NCBI RefSeq assembly: GCF_900114995.1
Contig: NZ_FOUX01000006.1
Location: 682,001 to 746,000 of the forward strand
Length of the DNA: 64,000 bases
Reading direction: 5' to 3'
Source of the DNA: Chitinophaga sp. YR627
GTDB taxonomy: Bacteria; Bacteroidota; Bacteroidia; Chitinophagales; Chitinophagaceae
Of the stretch, positions 33,646-42,707 are shown in pieces (within the stretch, counting starts at the first letter, position 1; every line of letters begins with the position of its first letter). Both the position numbers and the translations under genes were made by a program. A model generated the notes under the pieces. It did no database searches, had not been told where the DNA came from, and saw only the letters and a program-made list of their open reading frames with translations.

Positions 33646-36600
33646 TTAGAAATTGCAACTGAGTTTAGCACCGTAAGAGCGGGTACCTGGTAAGGTCCAG
33701 TGACCTACACCCTGGTAACGCTGGCTGGAAAGGCTCATCGTGATCTCAGGATCGTAGCCATTCTTTGCTGCTGCCCAGGTATAAAGATTGTTGCCGATCA
33801 GCGAAAGGGACAGGTTGCTCAGGAATGGGATACGCTGCATTACACCGCGACCAAATGCATAGGTGAGTGATACTTCTTTCAGCTTTACATAAGTAGCGCT
33901 GTAAGTCTCATTCTCGTAATATTTCCAGTATTTATTGTCATAATAGGTCGCGGCATCAATGATCACGTCATTCGGTTTGTAAGTACCATCGCCATTAGCG
34001 ATCACACCTTCCATGATCATCCCGTCATCGCGTACAGTACCATTGGCATCAGTCCAGGTCAGACCGCCATGCGCCGCATCACGTCCGCGCAGGGTATTGG
34101 TCGTACGACCATCCTGGATCAGGCTTTTCGCTACATAGGAGTAATAGGAACCGCCCTTGCGCCAGTCGATCAGGAAGTTGCAGCTCAGGTTTTTGTAACG
34201 GAAATTGTTGTTGAAACCAACCATAAAGTCCGGATTGTAGTTACCGATCTTTACAAAATCAACATCCTGTTGCTGTAAACCATTACTATTTAGTAATGCC
34301 TGTCCGGCATAAGCGCCCTCTTTTACTTTCACCCAGCTCCTGGTGTAGAAATCGCCCATTTTAGTACCTTCTTTGATCAGGTATTCGATGTTGCTACCGT
34401 CTGTACTACCCAACATATAGCTGGTCACCGCCGGTGTCAGTTCTATCACTTTATTGACGTTGCGGGTGAAGTTGATGTCAGATTTCCAGGTAAAAGCCGT
34501 GCTTTTTACAGGCACCAGGTTCAGCCCGATTTCCCATCCGCTGTTCTGGATATTACCTGCATTGATCAGCATCGTGCTGGCGCCGGAAGCAATGGTGGTA
34601 GGTACCTGGATGATCTGGTTGCGGTTGTTGGTTTTATACCAGGTGATATTGAAGCCTACACGGTCTTTAAAGAAGCTTGCATCTACACCGGCTTCATAGG
34701 AAGTGGCGATCTCCGGTTTCAGCAGACTGTTTTTCTGATTGAAACTGATAGTTGCACGTTTTACACTACCCCAGTCGGTATCAAATGGTACCGTGTTGTA
34801 CAGCTGATAAGGATCCGTATCAGAACCTACCTGTGACCAGTTGGCACGCAGTTTCAGGTAAGAGAGGTCCTGCCATTTGATGTCCAGCATATCAGAGAGG
34901 ATCGCACTCAGGGATACGGAAGGATAGAAGTAGGAATTGTTCTGTTTAGGCAGGGTGCTGCTCCAGTCATTACGGGCCGTCAGGTTCAGGAAAAGGTAGT
35001 TATGGTAACTTACCTCACCGATACCGTATATACTGTTGATCCGCTTTTTACGGAAGGACTGGGTATTCACTAATGCGCCTGCAGCGGCATTGGACAGGTT
35101 GTATACACCCGGCAGTGTCAGACTTCCGGTGGATTGCTGATTGGAGGTGCTTTCCTGGTCCATACGGTTACCACCGACAGCCACAGATACTTTGAAATCG
35201 CTGTTCAGGTTCGGTTTATAGGTCAGGAGGAAATCGCTGTTCTGCTCCTTGAAATTGTCATTCTCCAGCACATAGGCGCCTTTAGGATTTCTCTTGGCGC
35301 TGAACGGTCTGCGCTGGTCTTCACTCAGTGCATAATAATCCAGTCCCGTACGCAGCATCAGTGTCAGATCAGGTCTGATATCAAAAGAAGCCTGTACGTT
35401 ACCCGTCATGCGGTTACGGGTGTAACTGTTGGTTTCTTCATATGCGATCAGGTAAGGGTTGTCATCCGTGCTGTAAGGGTTGTACTGTTGCAACCCTTCT
35501 TTACCTGGTATCCAGTAGTTACGCAGTGCATGGATATCGACGTTTGGCGTCAGTTTATATACCTGCATGGTCACGCTTTCTGTATAGGCAGAAGGACGGT
35601 TGGCGCTACGGTTATTGGTATAGGCAAGGTTGGTGCTGAGGTGGATGGATTTATTGAGATGATAGGTGCCTGAGAAGGTCAGGTTATCACGTTTCAGATC
35701 TGTATTCGGCACGATACCACGGTTCTGCAGATTGCCATAGGACAGTCTGAAGTTGCCGGCGTCTGTACTTTTAGATACGGCGATATTATTGGTAAAGGTA
35801 TGACCCGTACGAAAGAAGTCCTTTACACGGTCTGGATAAGCCACCCAGTCTAATGGTAAAGGGTCGCCGTTTTCGTCCAGCGGACTATTCCACTGTACCA
35901 GTTTACGACCGGTATTCAGTTTAGGTCCCCAGGCGCCGGTACTGATGGTATTGTCGCTGCCAGTCCAGTCACCGGAACCAAATTCATTTTGGAAATGCGG
36001 GAACATCCAGGCTTTGTCAAATACAGCGCTGGAGTTGAAGCTAACGCCCAGACCTTTTTTCGCAGCACCCGATTTAGTCGTGATCAGGATAACACCTGAT
36101 CCGGCGCGGCTACCATATAAGGCAGCTGCGCTGGCGCCTTTCAATACGGTGATGCTGGCGATATCGTCTGCACTGATATCACTGATCGGACTACCATAGT
36201 CAATGGTCTGTTTACCATCTACTGCCTGTGCGGGATTCTGGATAGCCGGTGCTACCGGTACGCCATCCACTACATACAGCGGCTGGTTGTCTTTGCTGAT
36301 AGAGGATTGTCCGCGGATGGTCACCATCACACTTGAACCCGGATCCGACCCTGTACTACGGATACTTACACCTGGTACGCGGGCCGCGAGGCTGTTCAAT
36401 ACATTGGGTTGCGGTACATCGCTGACGTCTTTGGAAGACAGCTGTGCAACGGAATATCCCAGGTTACGTTCGCTTTTTTTGATACCCAGGGCGGTTACCA
36501 CGACTTCTCCCAGTGCCTTGGTAGAGGGCTGAGGCAGTTCCAGAGAGGTCGGATTGGGTGTGGCTGCAGGTGTTTTCTGCTGGGCAGGCAGCACGCTGAG

Positions 36601-36906
36601 GATCGCATAGTTATTGAGGATACGGCAATGGATGGAGGCGTCTGTGGCTAGCCAGTCGAGGGCTTCTTTTAAAGAGACAGTGTTTTTGCGGATATGCACC
36701 GTGCGGGACAGCAGGGCATTCACATCTTCATCAAAGGTAAACTGCAGCTGTTGCTGACTTTTTACCTGTTGAATGAACTGTTGTACAGTGATGGCGCTGC
36801 CTTTGAAGGTCAGTACCTTTTCCAGGGGCTGCTGTGCAAATAGCCTGCTACAGACAGCCAATAGGAAAACAAGCATCAGTAATCGATGCATTAAAAATGT
36901 TTTCAT
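33646..36906 (-). CDS. FecA-type SusC/RagA TonB-dependent transporter with STN domain
   Basis: A 1086-residue outer membrane transporter. Order: signal peptide (1-24); secretin/TonB N-terminal (STN) domain about 35-105 (FKGSAITVQQFIQQVKSQQQ, VSLKEALDWLA); a proline/threonine-rich linker about 107-130; TonB-box-like GEVVVTALG; plug about 140-270 (LAARVPGVSI, VTIRGQSSIS, PLYVVDGVPV); and the barrel ending GAKLSCNF. STN domains signal ligand binding to FecR anti-sigma factors, and the FecR and ECF sigma genes are immediately upstream. Unlike most SusC proteins with STN, no carboxypeptidase-regulatory-like domain is visible between STN and plug. The SusD gene follows after 12 bases. Confidence 0.93.
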   Translation of the reverse strand: MKTFLMHRLLMLVFLLAVCSRLFAQQPLEKVLTFKGSAITVQQFIQQVKSQQQLQFTFDEDVNALLSRTVHIRKNTVSLKEALDWLATDASIHCRILNNYAILSVLPAQQKTPAATPNPTSLELPQPSTKALGEVVVTALGIKKSERNLGYSVAQLSSKDVSDVPQPNVLNSLAARVPGVSIRSTGSDPGSSVMVTIRGQSSISKDNQPLYVVDGVPVAPAIQNPAQAVDGKQTIDYGSPISDISADDIASITVLKGASAAALYGSRAGSGVILITTKSGAAKKGLGVSFNSSAVFDKAWMFPHFQNEFGSGDWTGSDNTISTGAWGPKLNTGRKLVQWNSPLDENGDPLPLDWVAYPDRVKDFFRTGHTFTNNIAVSKSTDAGNFRLSYGNLQNRGIVPNTDLKRDNLTFSGTYHLNKSIHLSTNLAYTNNRSANRPSAYTESVTMQVYKLTPNVDIHALRNYWIPGKEGLQQYNPYSTDDNPYLIAYEETNSYTRNRMTGNVQASFDIRPDLTLMLRTGLDYYALSEDQRRPFSAKRNPKGAYVLENDNFKEQNSDFLLTYKPNLNSDFKVSVAVGGNRMDQESTSNQQSTGSLTLPGVYNLSNAAAGALVNTQSFRKKRINSIYGIGEVSYHNYLFLNLTARNDWSSTLPKQNNSYFYPSVSLSAILSDMLDIKWQDLSYLKLRANWSQVGSDTDPYQLYNTVPFDTDWGSVKRATISFNQKNSLLKPEIATSYEAGVDASFFKDRVGFNITWYKTNNRNQIIQVPTTIASGASTMLINAGNIQNSGWEIGLNLVPVKSTAFTWKSDINFTRNVNKVIELTPAVTSYMLGSTDGSNIEYLIKEGTKMGDFYTRSWVKVKEGAYAGQALLNSNGLQQQDVDFVKIGNYNPDFMVGFNNNFRYKNLSCNFLIDWRKGGSYYSYVAKSLIQDGRTTNTLRGRDAAHGGLTWTDANGTVRDDGMIMEGVIANGDGTYKPNDVIIDAATYYDNKYWKYYENETYSATYVKLKEVSLTYAFGRGVMQRIPFLSNLSLSLIGNNLYTWAAAKNGYDPEITMSLSSQRYQGVGHWTLPGTRSYGAKLSCNF

Positions 36907-36988
36907 TATTTTACAGTTGAATTCCTTGCAGGTGGTTCACGCCTGCATACCTCGTTACTTGGCTGATAAACCAGTCAGTTGCGAAAGG

Positions 36989-37019
36989 CGCCCCGCTGCT
37001 ACGGGGCGTTTTTATTTTT
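36989..37019 (+). terminator. Plus-strand terminator-like hairpin inside the fecR-susC gap
   Basis: CGCCCCG/CGGGGCG (36989-36995 with 37002-37008) followed by TTTTTATTTTT forms a rho-independent terminator only when read on the plus strand, antisense to the operon. On the operon strand the hairpin lacks a T run. It might stop antisense transcription entering fecR, or be a structured segment setting the susC level relative to fecR. Confidence 0.5.
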
Positions 37020-37020
37020 G

Positions 37021-38001
37021 TTAGTACACTGCTATGTGATGGTCCTTCTCTGTATAGTTAAAGCCCGCGGTCTCTGACAGGATATGCAGAACAGCTGGGA
37101 GGGAGAGGTGTTCAAAGTCGGCCGTAATACGTTTCTTCTCCAGCGCCGGCCGCTGTATCGTAATATTGACCCCATACCATTTCTCCAGTTCCCGGCATAC
37201 ATCTGCCAGCGTCGCCTGATCATAGGAGAGCTTTCCTGTGGTCCAGGCAACCATATTTTGCGCGGTAACCGGCAGGATATTGAAATGGGCATTGTCTGTG
37301 TGGATGGTGATCTGCTCATCCGGACGCAGATCAGATAAGAGCTGTTGCTGTGCATTCAACAACCTGACCTTACCGGATACGAGTACAACAGACAGCTCCT
37401 GTCGTTGCGGTCGTTCAAATATTTCAAAGGAGGTACCCAGTACCTGTGTGGTATAGTTGCCAGCGGAAACAGTAAACGGTTTACCGGCAACAGTAGCGAC
37501 GTTAAAGTAGGCGCGTCCCTTCAGCCTGATCGCACGTGCGTTTTTATTATATTCATTACTATAGCTGACCGTTGATCCCGGGAAAAGGGTCAGGTCACTA
37601 CCATCGGGCAGGCGGATAGTACGCAATTCCCGCGGACCAGCAGTGATCTCCTGCCAGGCGAGTGGAATCGTCACAGCCGGTTTGCGCAGCATAAAATAGA
37701 TATAGGATAAAGAAAGGAGTAATAATAAAGTGGCCGCAGCTGCTAACATCGGACGAAGGAATCTGTTCCGTGATGTACGGATACCCGCCAACATCCGGAA
37801 CCGGTGCCAGTCCGCCGGTGTACTGTCAGATACATCCGCTTCACGGATCTTTTCCCAGGCAGTCTGCATACAGGCCTGTACCAGCAACGGATCAGTATCC
37901 GCAGCAATATATGCTTCTATTGCCTCCTTAGTGGCGGCGTCTGTAATCTTACCTTCAAAATAGGCGATGAGCTGTGCTCTGCCAGGTGGATGATGGACCA
38001 T
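37021..38001 (-). CDS. FecR-family anti-sigma factor
   Basis: A 326-residue single-pass membrane protein. Order: cytosolic N-terminal helical part about 1-80 that holds the sigma factor (LLVQACMQTAWEKI); one transmembrane helix about 84-105 (PMLAAAATLLLLLSLSYIYF); periplasmic FecR beta domain about 130-230 (TIRLPDGSDLTLFPGSTVSY, GRAYFNVA, GTSFEIF, LVSGKVRL); C-terminal STN-like (DUF4974) domain about 255-326 (VCRELEKWYGVNI). It transmits the signal from the SusC STN domain across the periplasm and releases or activates the ECF sigma encoded 63 bases upstream. Confidence 0.93.
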   Translation of the reverse strand: MVHHPPGRAQLIAYFEGKITDAATKEAIEAYIAADTDPLLVQACMQTAWEKIREADVSDSTPADWHRFRMLAGIRTSRNRFLRPMLAAAATLLLLLSLSYIYFMLRKPAVTIPLAWQEITAGPRELRTIRLPDGSDLTLFPGSTVSYSNEYNKNARAIRLKGRAYFNVATVAGKPFTVSAGNYTTQVLGTSFEIFERPQRQELSVVLVSGKVRLLNAQQQLLSDLRPDEQITIHTDNAHFNILPVTAQNMVAWTTGKLSYDQATLADVCRELEKWYGVNITIQRPALEKKRITADFEHLSLPAVLHILSETAGFNYTEKDHHIAVY

Positions 38002-38064
38002 AATAGCTTGTTCATCCTAAAGGACGCAGGCAAAGGAGGCGTCAAACTATCCGGTAAAGTTGAA

Positions 38065-38661
38065 TTAATATACAGTTAACATTGGCAAGGCAAATAAGAG
38101 TAGTACGGGCAGAAAATCGGCATAATCATCCAGTTCTGCGCGCATGAACTTCAGGGAAGAGGCAATGTGATTTTGTACGGTAAAGATGGAGACATTGAGT
38201 GCGGCAGCTATTTCTGCATAGCTCATACCTTTCTCCCGGTTCAGGATAAATGCTTCCCGGCGGCGGGGAGGGAGCTTGTCCAGACACTGCCGGTAACGGC
38301 GTAATAGTTCCCGGTAACTAATTGTATCATTGATGTTTTCCGGCGCCGGTGTTTCGGCCGTACTGTCAGTAAGACTATCTGTGATCGTTTTCCGCTGGCG
38401 TATCATACTGATGACCTCATGGCGCATCATCGTGAACAGATAACTATCAAAATCCTTTACGGTACTGATACGTTCTTTCTGCTGCCATACCTTCAGCAGG
38501 ACATTCATGGCCAGTTCTTCGCCCGTTACAGCGTCGCCGCTAAAGCCGGCAGCATAACGTTTCAGACGGGGGAAATAGTGCTCAAATAAGGGCCTGAAAT
38601 GCGAATCATCACCAGTCAGCCAGTCATGTAGCAAAATATCGGTCAGCGGAGAGGATGCCAT
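38065..38661 (-). CDS. ECF-type RNA polymerase sigma factor
   Basis: A 198-residue sigma-70 family factor of the FecI-like, Bacteroidota SusC-linked kind. Region 2 covers about 20-90 with the core-binding YLFTMMRHEVISMIRQRK segment; region 4 covers about 118-175, with RRREAFILNREKGMSYAEIA and the HTH ALNVSIFTVQNHIASSLKFM. A hydrophobic tail (FLPVLLLFALPMLTVY) follows, a common feature of these factors that may tether them near FecR. It should direct transcription of the downstream susC-susD-phosphatase genes upon ligand sensing. Confidence 0.93.
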   Translation of the reverse strand: MASSPLTDILLHDWLTGDDSHFRPLFEHYFPRLKRYAAGFSGDAVTGEELAMNVLLKVWQQKERISTVKDFDSYLFTMMRHEVISMIRQRKTITDSLTDSTAETPAPENINDTISYRELLRRYRQCLDKLPPRRREAFILNREKGMSYAEIAAALNVSIFTVQNHIASSLKFMRAELDDYADFLPVLLLFALPMLTVY

Positions 38662-38683
38662 CAGATCACTGTTTTGATGGGAG

Positions 38684-38691
38684 CAAATATA
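38684..38691 (-). promoter_or_regulatory. Putative -7 element of the sigma-fecR operon
   Basis: The complement of CAAATATA is TATATTTG, fitting TAnnTTTG, 22 bases upstream of the sigma start codon. No clear -33 TTTG is seen. A short motif match only. Confidence 0.35.
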
Positions 38692-38877
38692 GAAGTACTA
38701 TGTTAAGGCATTATTAATCCCTGTCTTTTTCCGGATTGCGTAAATTATTTTCCCTGATGGCGGCAGTTATTATACACATCCGGTTACCGTGTACATGCTT
38801 ATACACAGATAATAAAAGATTGATCCACGAGGTACGCAAACCTGCTCCCGCCGCCTTTAGCCGGCATGAATGAATAA

Positions 38878-39987
38878 TCATCCCTGTAAAATCTCATTGG
38901 CTAATGCAGGGTATCGTTGCTGTATATCGTCGATAATCAGTTTAAGGTGCGTGCCTACATTTACGTAGGCCGTATCCTTACCCTGGAACCGGACACCGGT
39001 TACATATTTAGCCCCCCGGTGTAAAGCCACTACTTCCCATTTATCATTGAGTACGGGTGCTCCGGAAGAACCCGATTCCGTATCGGTAAAGTAACATAAG
39101 CTCTCTGGCGTAGATGCATAGACCAGGTTGTTACGGATGCCATAGCGTTTACTGCGTCCTCCCGGATGCTGGACAATATTGACGGGTATCGGGTCATGTT
39201 GTACCTGTATGGTCACCAGATTTCTCCGGAGCGGCGTTCTGCCGCTGGGAGGGATACGGATAACCGCATAATCAAGGCTTTTCTGCCAGGCTTCCAGTTT
39301 TATCGCCTGAACAGGCAAATTCTCTGCTACACCTTCCACATTATAATCACTGATCACCCCTGCACCACTTCCCTGTAAAAGGAGGTCTGCTTCTGCCGCT
39401 TCACCTTCTCCATCCTGCCGGGCATTGACGACATGATGATTGGTGATGAGCAAAGAATCTGTCAGTAGCCAGCCGGTACCGAGAAATTGTAACGGACTAC
39501 CACTCTGATCCAGCCGGGGCTGTCCATGCTCAATAGCGGGAATGCGTAGTTTAAAGACGGAATTAGCCGTTTTAAGCGCGTTATCGACAAAGGAGAAGGT
39601 GACAGTATCATCCCGGTGAATAAAGGTCTGGTTGATGATCGGAGCCAGGGAAATATTGACAGGCGGGGCGCCGGAGGATAACTGAATGACCTTTTCCAGC
39701 AGCAGGCGGACCGTCTTCTCGCTGGCCGGTACCACACTGACCAGCAGGGCTGCATTCTGCAGAAATATCTGTAAAGGGACCTGTCCGGTGGTGATCCTTT
39801 CCAGGTTGTTCATAAAGGCGATCTCCGTCATCAGTTTCGGAAGGATGGCCCCTCCACCGATGGGCATCACCATCATGACCCTGGGATCGACTGACTGATA
39901 TAATGCGCCCCTGTTGGCGATCGGATCTGTCGCGGACGCGATCGCCACGCTGAGATCATTTACTTCACCTGGATCTAAATATGCCAT
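38878..39987 (-). CDS. Trypsin-like serine protease with effector-associated-type N-terminal domain
   Basis: A 369-residue cytosolic protein without signal peptide. Residues about 1-105 are helical and resemble the effector-associated domains (EADs) that precede proteases in bacterial conflict systems (TGQVPLQIFLQNAALLVSVV, residues 67-86). The trypsin fold spans about 130-350 with a full triad: H185 in ITNHHVV, D239 in SLDYAVI, S308 in SGSSGAPV, plus the substrate-strand VVALHRG. Last of three genes: its ATG overlaps the stop of the STAND NTPase gene by one base (TAATG), implying coupled translation. The likely role is as an effector protease unleashed through homotypic contacts with an NTPase sensor; this is inference from the family, not visible activity. 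Confidence 0.78.
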   Translation of the reverse strand: MAYLDPGEVNDLSVAIASATDPIANRGALYQSVDPRVMMVMPIGGGAILPKLMTEIAFMNNLERITTGQVPLQIFLQNAALLVSVVPASEKTVRLLLEKVIQLSSGAPPVNISLAPIINQTFIHRDDTVTFSFVDNALKTANSVFKLRIPAIEHGQPRLDQSGSPLQFLGTGWLLTDSLLITNHHVVNARQDGEGEAAEADLLLQGSGAGVISDYNVEGVAENLPVQAIKLEAWQKSLDYAVIRIPPSGRTPLRRNLVTIQVQHDPIPVNIVQHPGGRSKRYGIRNNLVYASTPESLCYFTDTESGSSGAPVLNDKWEVVALHRGAKYVTGVRFQGKDTAYVNVGTHLKLIIDDIQQRYPALANEILQG

Positions 39988-42701
39988 TATGCAAGTGCTT
40001 CAAAGGTTTCAAATTGATCTCCCTGTTCCCAGTTTCCCCGGGATTCATCCAGTCCGCGGATATTTTCGTTTGTCAGCATGTCATTCCATACCTCCTGCGT
40101 ATCCGGCTCAAACATGTCCAGCATGTCATAGGTATCAGGGAATTCTTCCTGTAGATAGAACTTGGCCATCCGTATCACGAACGCGTCCTGATGATTGTAG
40201 AGAATTGTTAGTTTTTTGGCGGCGTTATTGAGCCTTGTCCGCAAATCACGTATCTGTGCAGCGGTGCCGTTATTGTCTGTCGTGATCTTCAGCAGATGAC
40301 ATAATATCTGCATCTGCGCGATGGGAGAAGCTAGTTTTGATGCTGCTTTTCCCGCCATTTCCAATGCAACGATCGGACTTGTATAATTACCTTTCAGCAG
40401 CCATACCTGCGCATACAACCAGAAAAGTTCCGCTAGTCTGCCGGGATTAGCTTCGCCGGAAATCTTTGTAATCCCCTGCTGCAGTATCCAGTCCGCTTCT
40501 TCCAGATCTTCCCTGATCAGCAGGGCTTTCGCTTCCAGTGCATAGAGGGGACTGGTTGCTGACCGGTCAGGTCTTTCGTGTAACAGTTGCAGCGCTTCGT
40601 CGATATTGTATTGCGCCAGCGCTTTCTGTACTTTACGGGTGATATTGTTCTCCCATTCCAGCAGCGAAGCATGCGCATATACATCCCTGGATACTTCTAG
40701 ACTGATCACAGATGCGAGCCATGCCTGCATAGTAGCGGAGTATTCCTGCAGGTTCTGTACAACAGAACTTTCTATCCCATCCATCCATCTGGTACGAAGA
40801 TCATCTGGTAGATCTTCCCCTAATGCCAGCCGGTGATACATTTCTTCCGCTCTGCCGGCAACGATCTTCTGCTGGTCCGGGTACTGTTTGTTTGAGTAGT
40901 AAAAGATCGCCTGCCGGTGCAGTTCCCGCAGCTGGTCGAATTTATCCTGCTGTAATAACTTAATCATCGCCTGACGTATTTCCGGGCGATAGATCAGCGT
41001 ATCCTCCGGTCCGATCCTGACGAGTGCATGTTCCCGTTTAAGGTCTTCAAAGAGCTGCATCGCCTCATCCAGGTTACTCACCGGAAGGTCGCAGATAGGC
41101 GCCAGCACCGCTAATATGATTTCGGGACTTATCACCCTTAAAGCCATGCCGGGATGTGCCAGCTTTCTTACATTTTCATCGTGTATGTGGTTCAGTATAC
41201 GGTTGTACAACTGCCCCTGGATCAGCTGCTCATTCAGTTCGAAGGTCAGGGCGCTGTTATAGGTAAAATCGTCAAATGCCAGCTTTTCGCCGCTGGCCTT
41301 CATGGAAGTGATCAGGTTCGCCGCCAGACGGAGTGACAAGGGGTTGCCTCCTATATGTTCTACAACCGTTGCGGCTGTAGCCGCTTCGATACCCAGATTT
41401 TTGAGCAGCTGAATACTATCTGCCGGTTTGAGATGTTCCAGGTGTATTTCTTCTACAAAACCGGTATCTCCCCGCATATCCCGGACGGAAGTACGGCCGG
41501 CAATGATCACGCTGAACAGGGGATATACCTGGTGGATCTCCTGCAACATGGTCCAGAAACCGGAGAGACTCTCTTTATCCCTGTATTCTACTTCTTCGAA
41601 AGTATCCAGTACCAGTACTACTGCCTGATTGAAGTCTGTTTGTAATTCCTGTAAGAGGGCGCCAAAGTTTTGATAGAGGGACTGGTTGATACCCAGACTG
41701 ACGTTAATACGTCCGGCCCTGGTATCAAAGGAGAGACCCCTTGACTTGATGTTGCCCTGATCATCCCGGAAGTTGCGTACCTGATCCCTGAAATCGTCAA
41801 AGTGTGCTTTATGGTCGGGTAACTGTAACTCCAATTGTGAGATGGCTTCCAGGAGTATGGTGAAAGGCGCTTCGATCCGGAGGGTCGGCTGGTCAAAGGC
41901 AAGATAGGCAAAGGGAATACGCTGCGCTTTTTTACCAACGCTGTTTTCCATTAGTAGCCGTGCCAGCAGGGCTGACTTACCGATGCCGCCTGGTCCGCAG
42001 ACAGAAAGGATCGGTTTACGGCCGGCCTCGGGGTTATTGACAAGCAGGTCTTTCAGGATCTTGCCTGCAAGCGTACGCTTTTTATCACTGATATGAATAA
42101 ACTCACGCAGTTGTTGCAGTTCGTCCTGCCGCCCCATGAAATTATTATCTACCAGGTGTTCAAACCCGGCAAGCACACTTTTCTTTTCCAGTAAGGGGAG
42201 GAGGTCAGAGAGGGGTGGTAACTGTGGATCGAGACCATCCAGCCAGGTCACCAGCTGACAGAGCAGGGTCAGTTCCTGGTATTTCATGTCTGCGATCTCA
42301 TAGTCCGGCTCCGGACTATTGACATACGTTTCAAATGTTTGCTGGAGGTCGGTTATTGTACGTTTGGGATTGGCTTTTAGCACCTCCGCCATGGCAGCTT
42401 TAGTACCGAGTTCCTTTAGCGTCTGCTGACGAACGGGCATCTTCAGGGCAAATGATCCTGATCCCAGTCCGCCGGCTACGTGTGTGATATAATCATAGAG
42501 TAACACCCGTACCTGGGGATGCACATACTGACTATTGATCGGAAGCAGGGTCTCCGGTTCAAAACAATGGAGTACAGCTGCTGCCTGCAGGTAAGACTGG
42601 AGTTGCGGATTATGTTCCTGTTTAGGAGAACCAGCTTCCTTTTCCTTACGCTTCTGTGCGTATCGGGCGAGTATGTCTGCTGTGGTCTGATTTTTTTCCA
42701 T
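39987..42701 (-). CDS. STAND-type NTPase with helical repeat tail; candidate sensor of a conflict system
   Basis: A 904-residue cytosolic protein. Residues 1-180 are helical with no family I recognise. The NTPase begins at FMGRQDELQQL (188-198), with Walker A GPGGIGKS (236-243), Walker B VVLVLDTFEEVE (361-372, D366), a sensor-1-like IIAGRTS (399-405) and the STAND hallmark GGNPLSLRLA (451-460). A winged-helix part follows (about 510-600), then helices with TPR-like spacing to about 860 (NIDEALQLLHERP, LEEADWILQQGI). STAND proteins sit inactive until their repeat tail senses a trigger, then oligomerise and activate an effector. The effector here is probably the protease encoded next, overlapping by one base. 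The upstream P-loop gene ends 6 bases before. Confidence 0.82.
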   Translation of the reverse strand: MEKNQTTADILARYAQKRKEKEAGSPKQEHNPQLQSYLQAAAVLHCFEPETLLPINSQYVHPQVRVLLYDYITHVAGGLGSGSFALKMPVRQQTLKELGTKAAMAEVLKANPKRTITDLQQTFETYVNSPEPDYEIADMKYQELTLLCQLVTWLDGLDPQLPPLSDLLPLLEKKSVLAGFEHLVDNNFMGRQDELQQLREFIHISDKKRTLAGKILKDLLVNNPEAGRKPILSVCGPGGIGKSALLARLLMENSVGKKAQRIPFAYLAFDQPTLRIEAPFTILLEAISQLELQLPDHKAHFDDFRDQVRNFRDDQGNIKSRGLSFDTRAGRINVSLGINQSLYQNFGALLQELQTDFNQAVVLVLDTFEEVEYRDKESLSGFWTMLQEIHQVYPLFSVIIAGRTSVRDMRGDTGFVEEIHLEHLKPADSIQLLKNLGIEAATAATVVEHIGGNPLSLRLAANLITSMKASGEKLAFDDFTYNSALTFELNEQLIQGQLYNRILNHIHDENVRKLAHPGMALRVISPEIILAVLAPICDLPVSNLDEAMQLFEDLKREHALVRIGPEDTLIYRPEIRQAMIKLLQQDKFDQLRELHRQAIFYYSNKQYPDQQKIVAGRAEEMYHRLALGEDLPDDLRTRWMDGIESSVVQNLQEYSATMQAWLASVISLEVSRDVYAHASLLEWENNITRKVQKALAQYNIDEALQLLHERPDRSATSPLYALEAKALLIREDLEEADWILQQGITKISGEANPGRLAELFWLYAQVWLLKGNYTSPIVALEMAGKAASKLASPIAQMQILCHLLKITTDNNGTAAQIRDLRTRLNNAAKKLTILYNHQDAFVIRMAKFYLQEEFPDTYDMLDMFEPDTQEVWNDMLTNENIRGLDESRGNWEQGDQFETFEALA

Positions 42702-42707
42702 GGCTGC

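Noticed and set aside
35134..35673. 179-codon open frame on the plus strand
   Set aside because: Antisense to the FecA-type susC gene, rich in V, I, R and Q as expected from the complement; no support.
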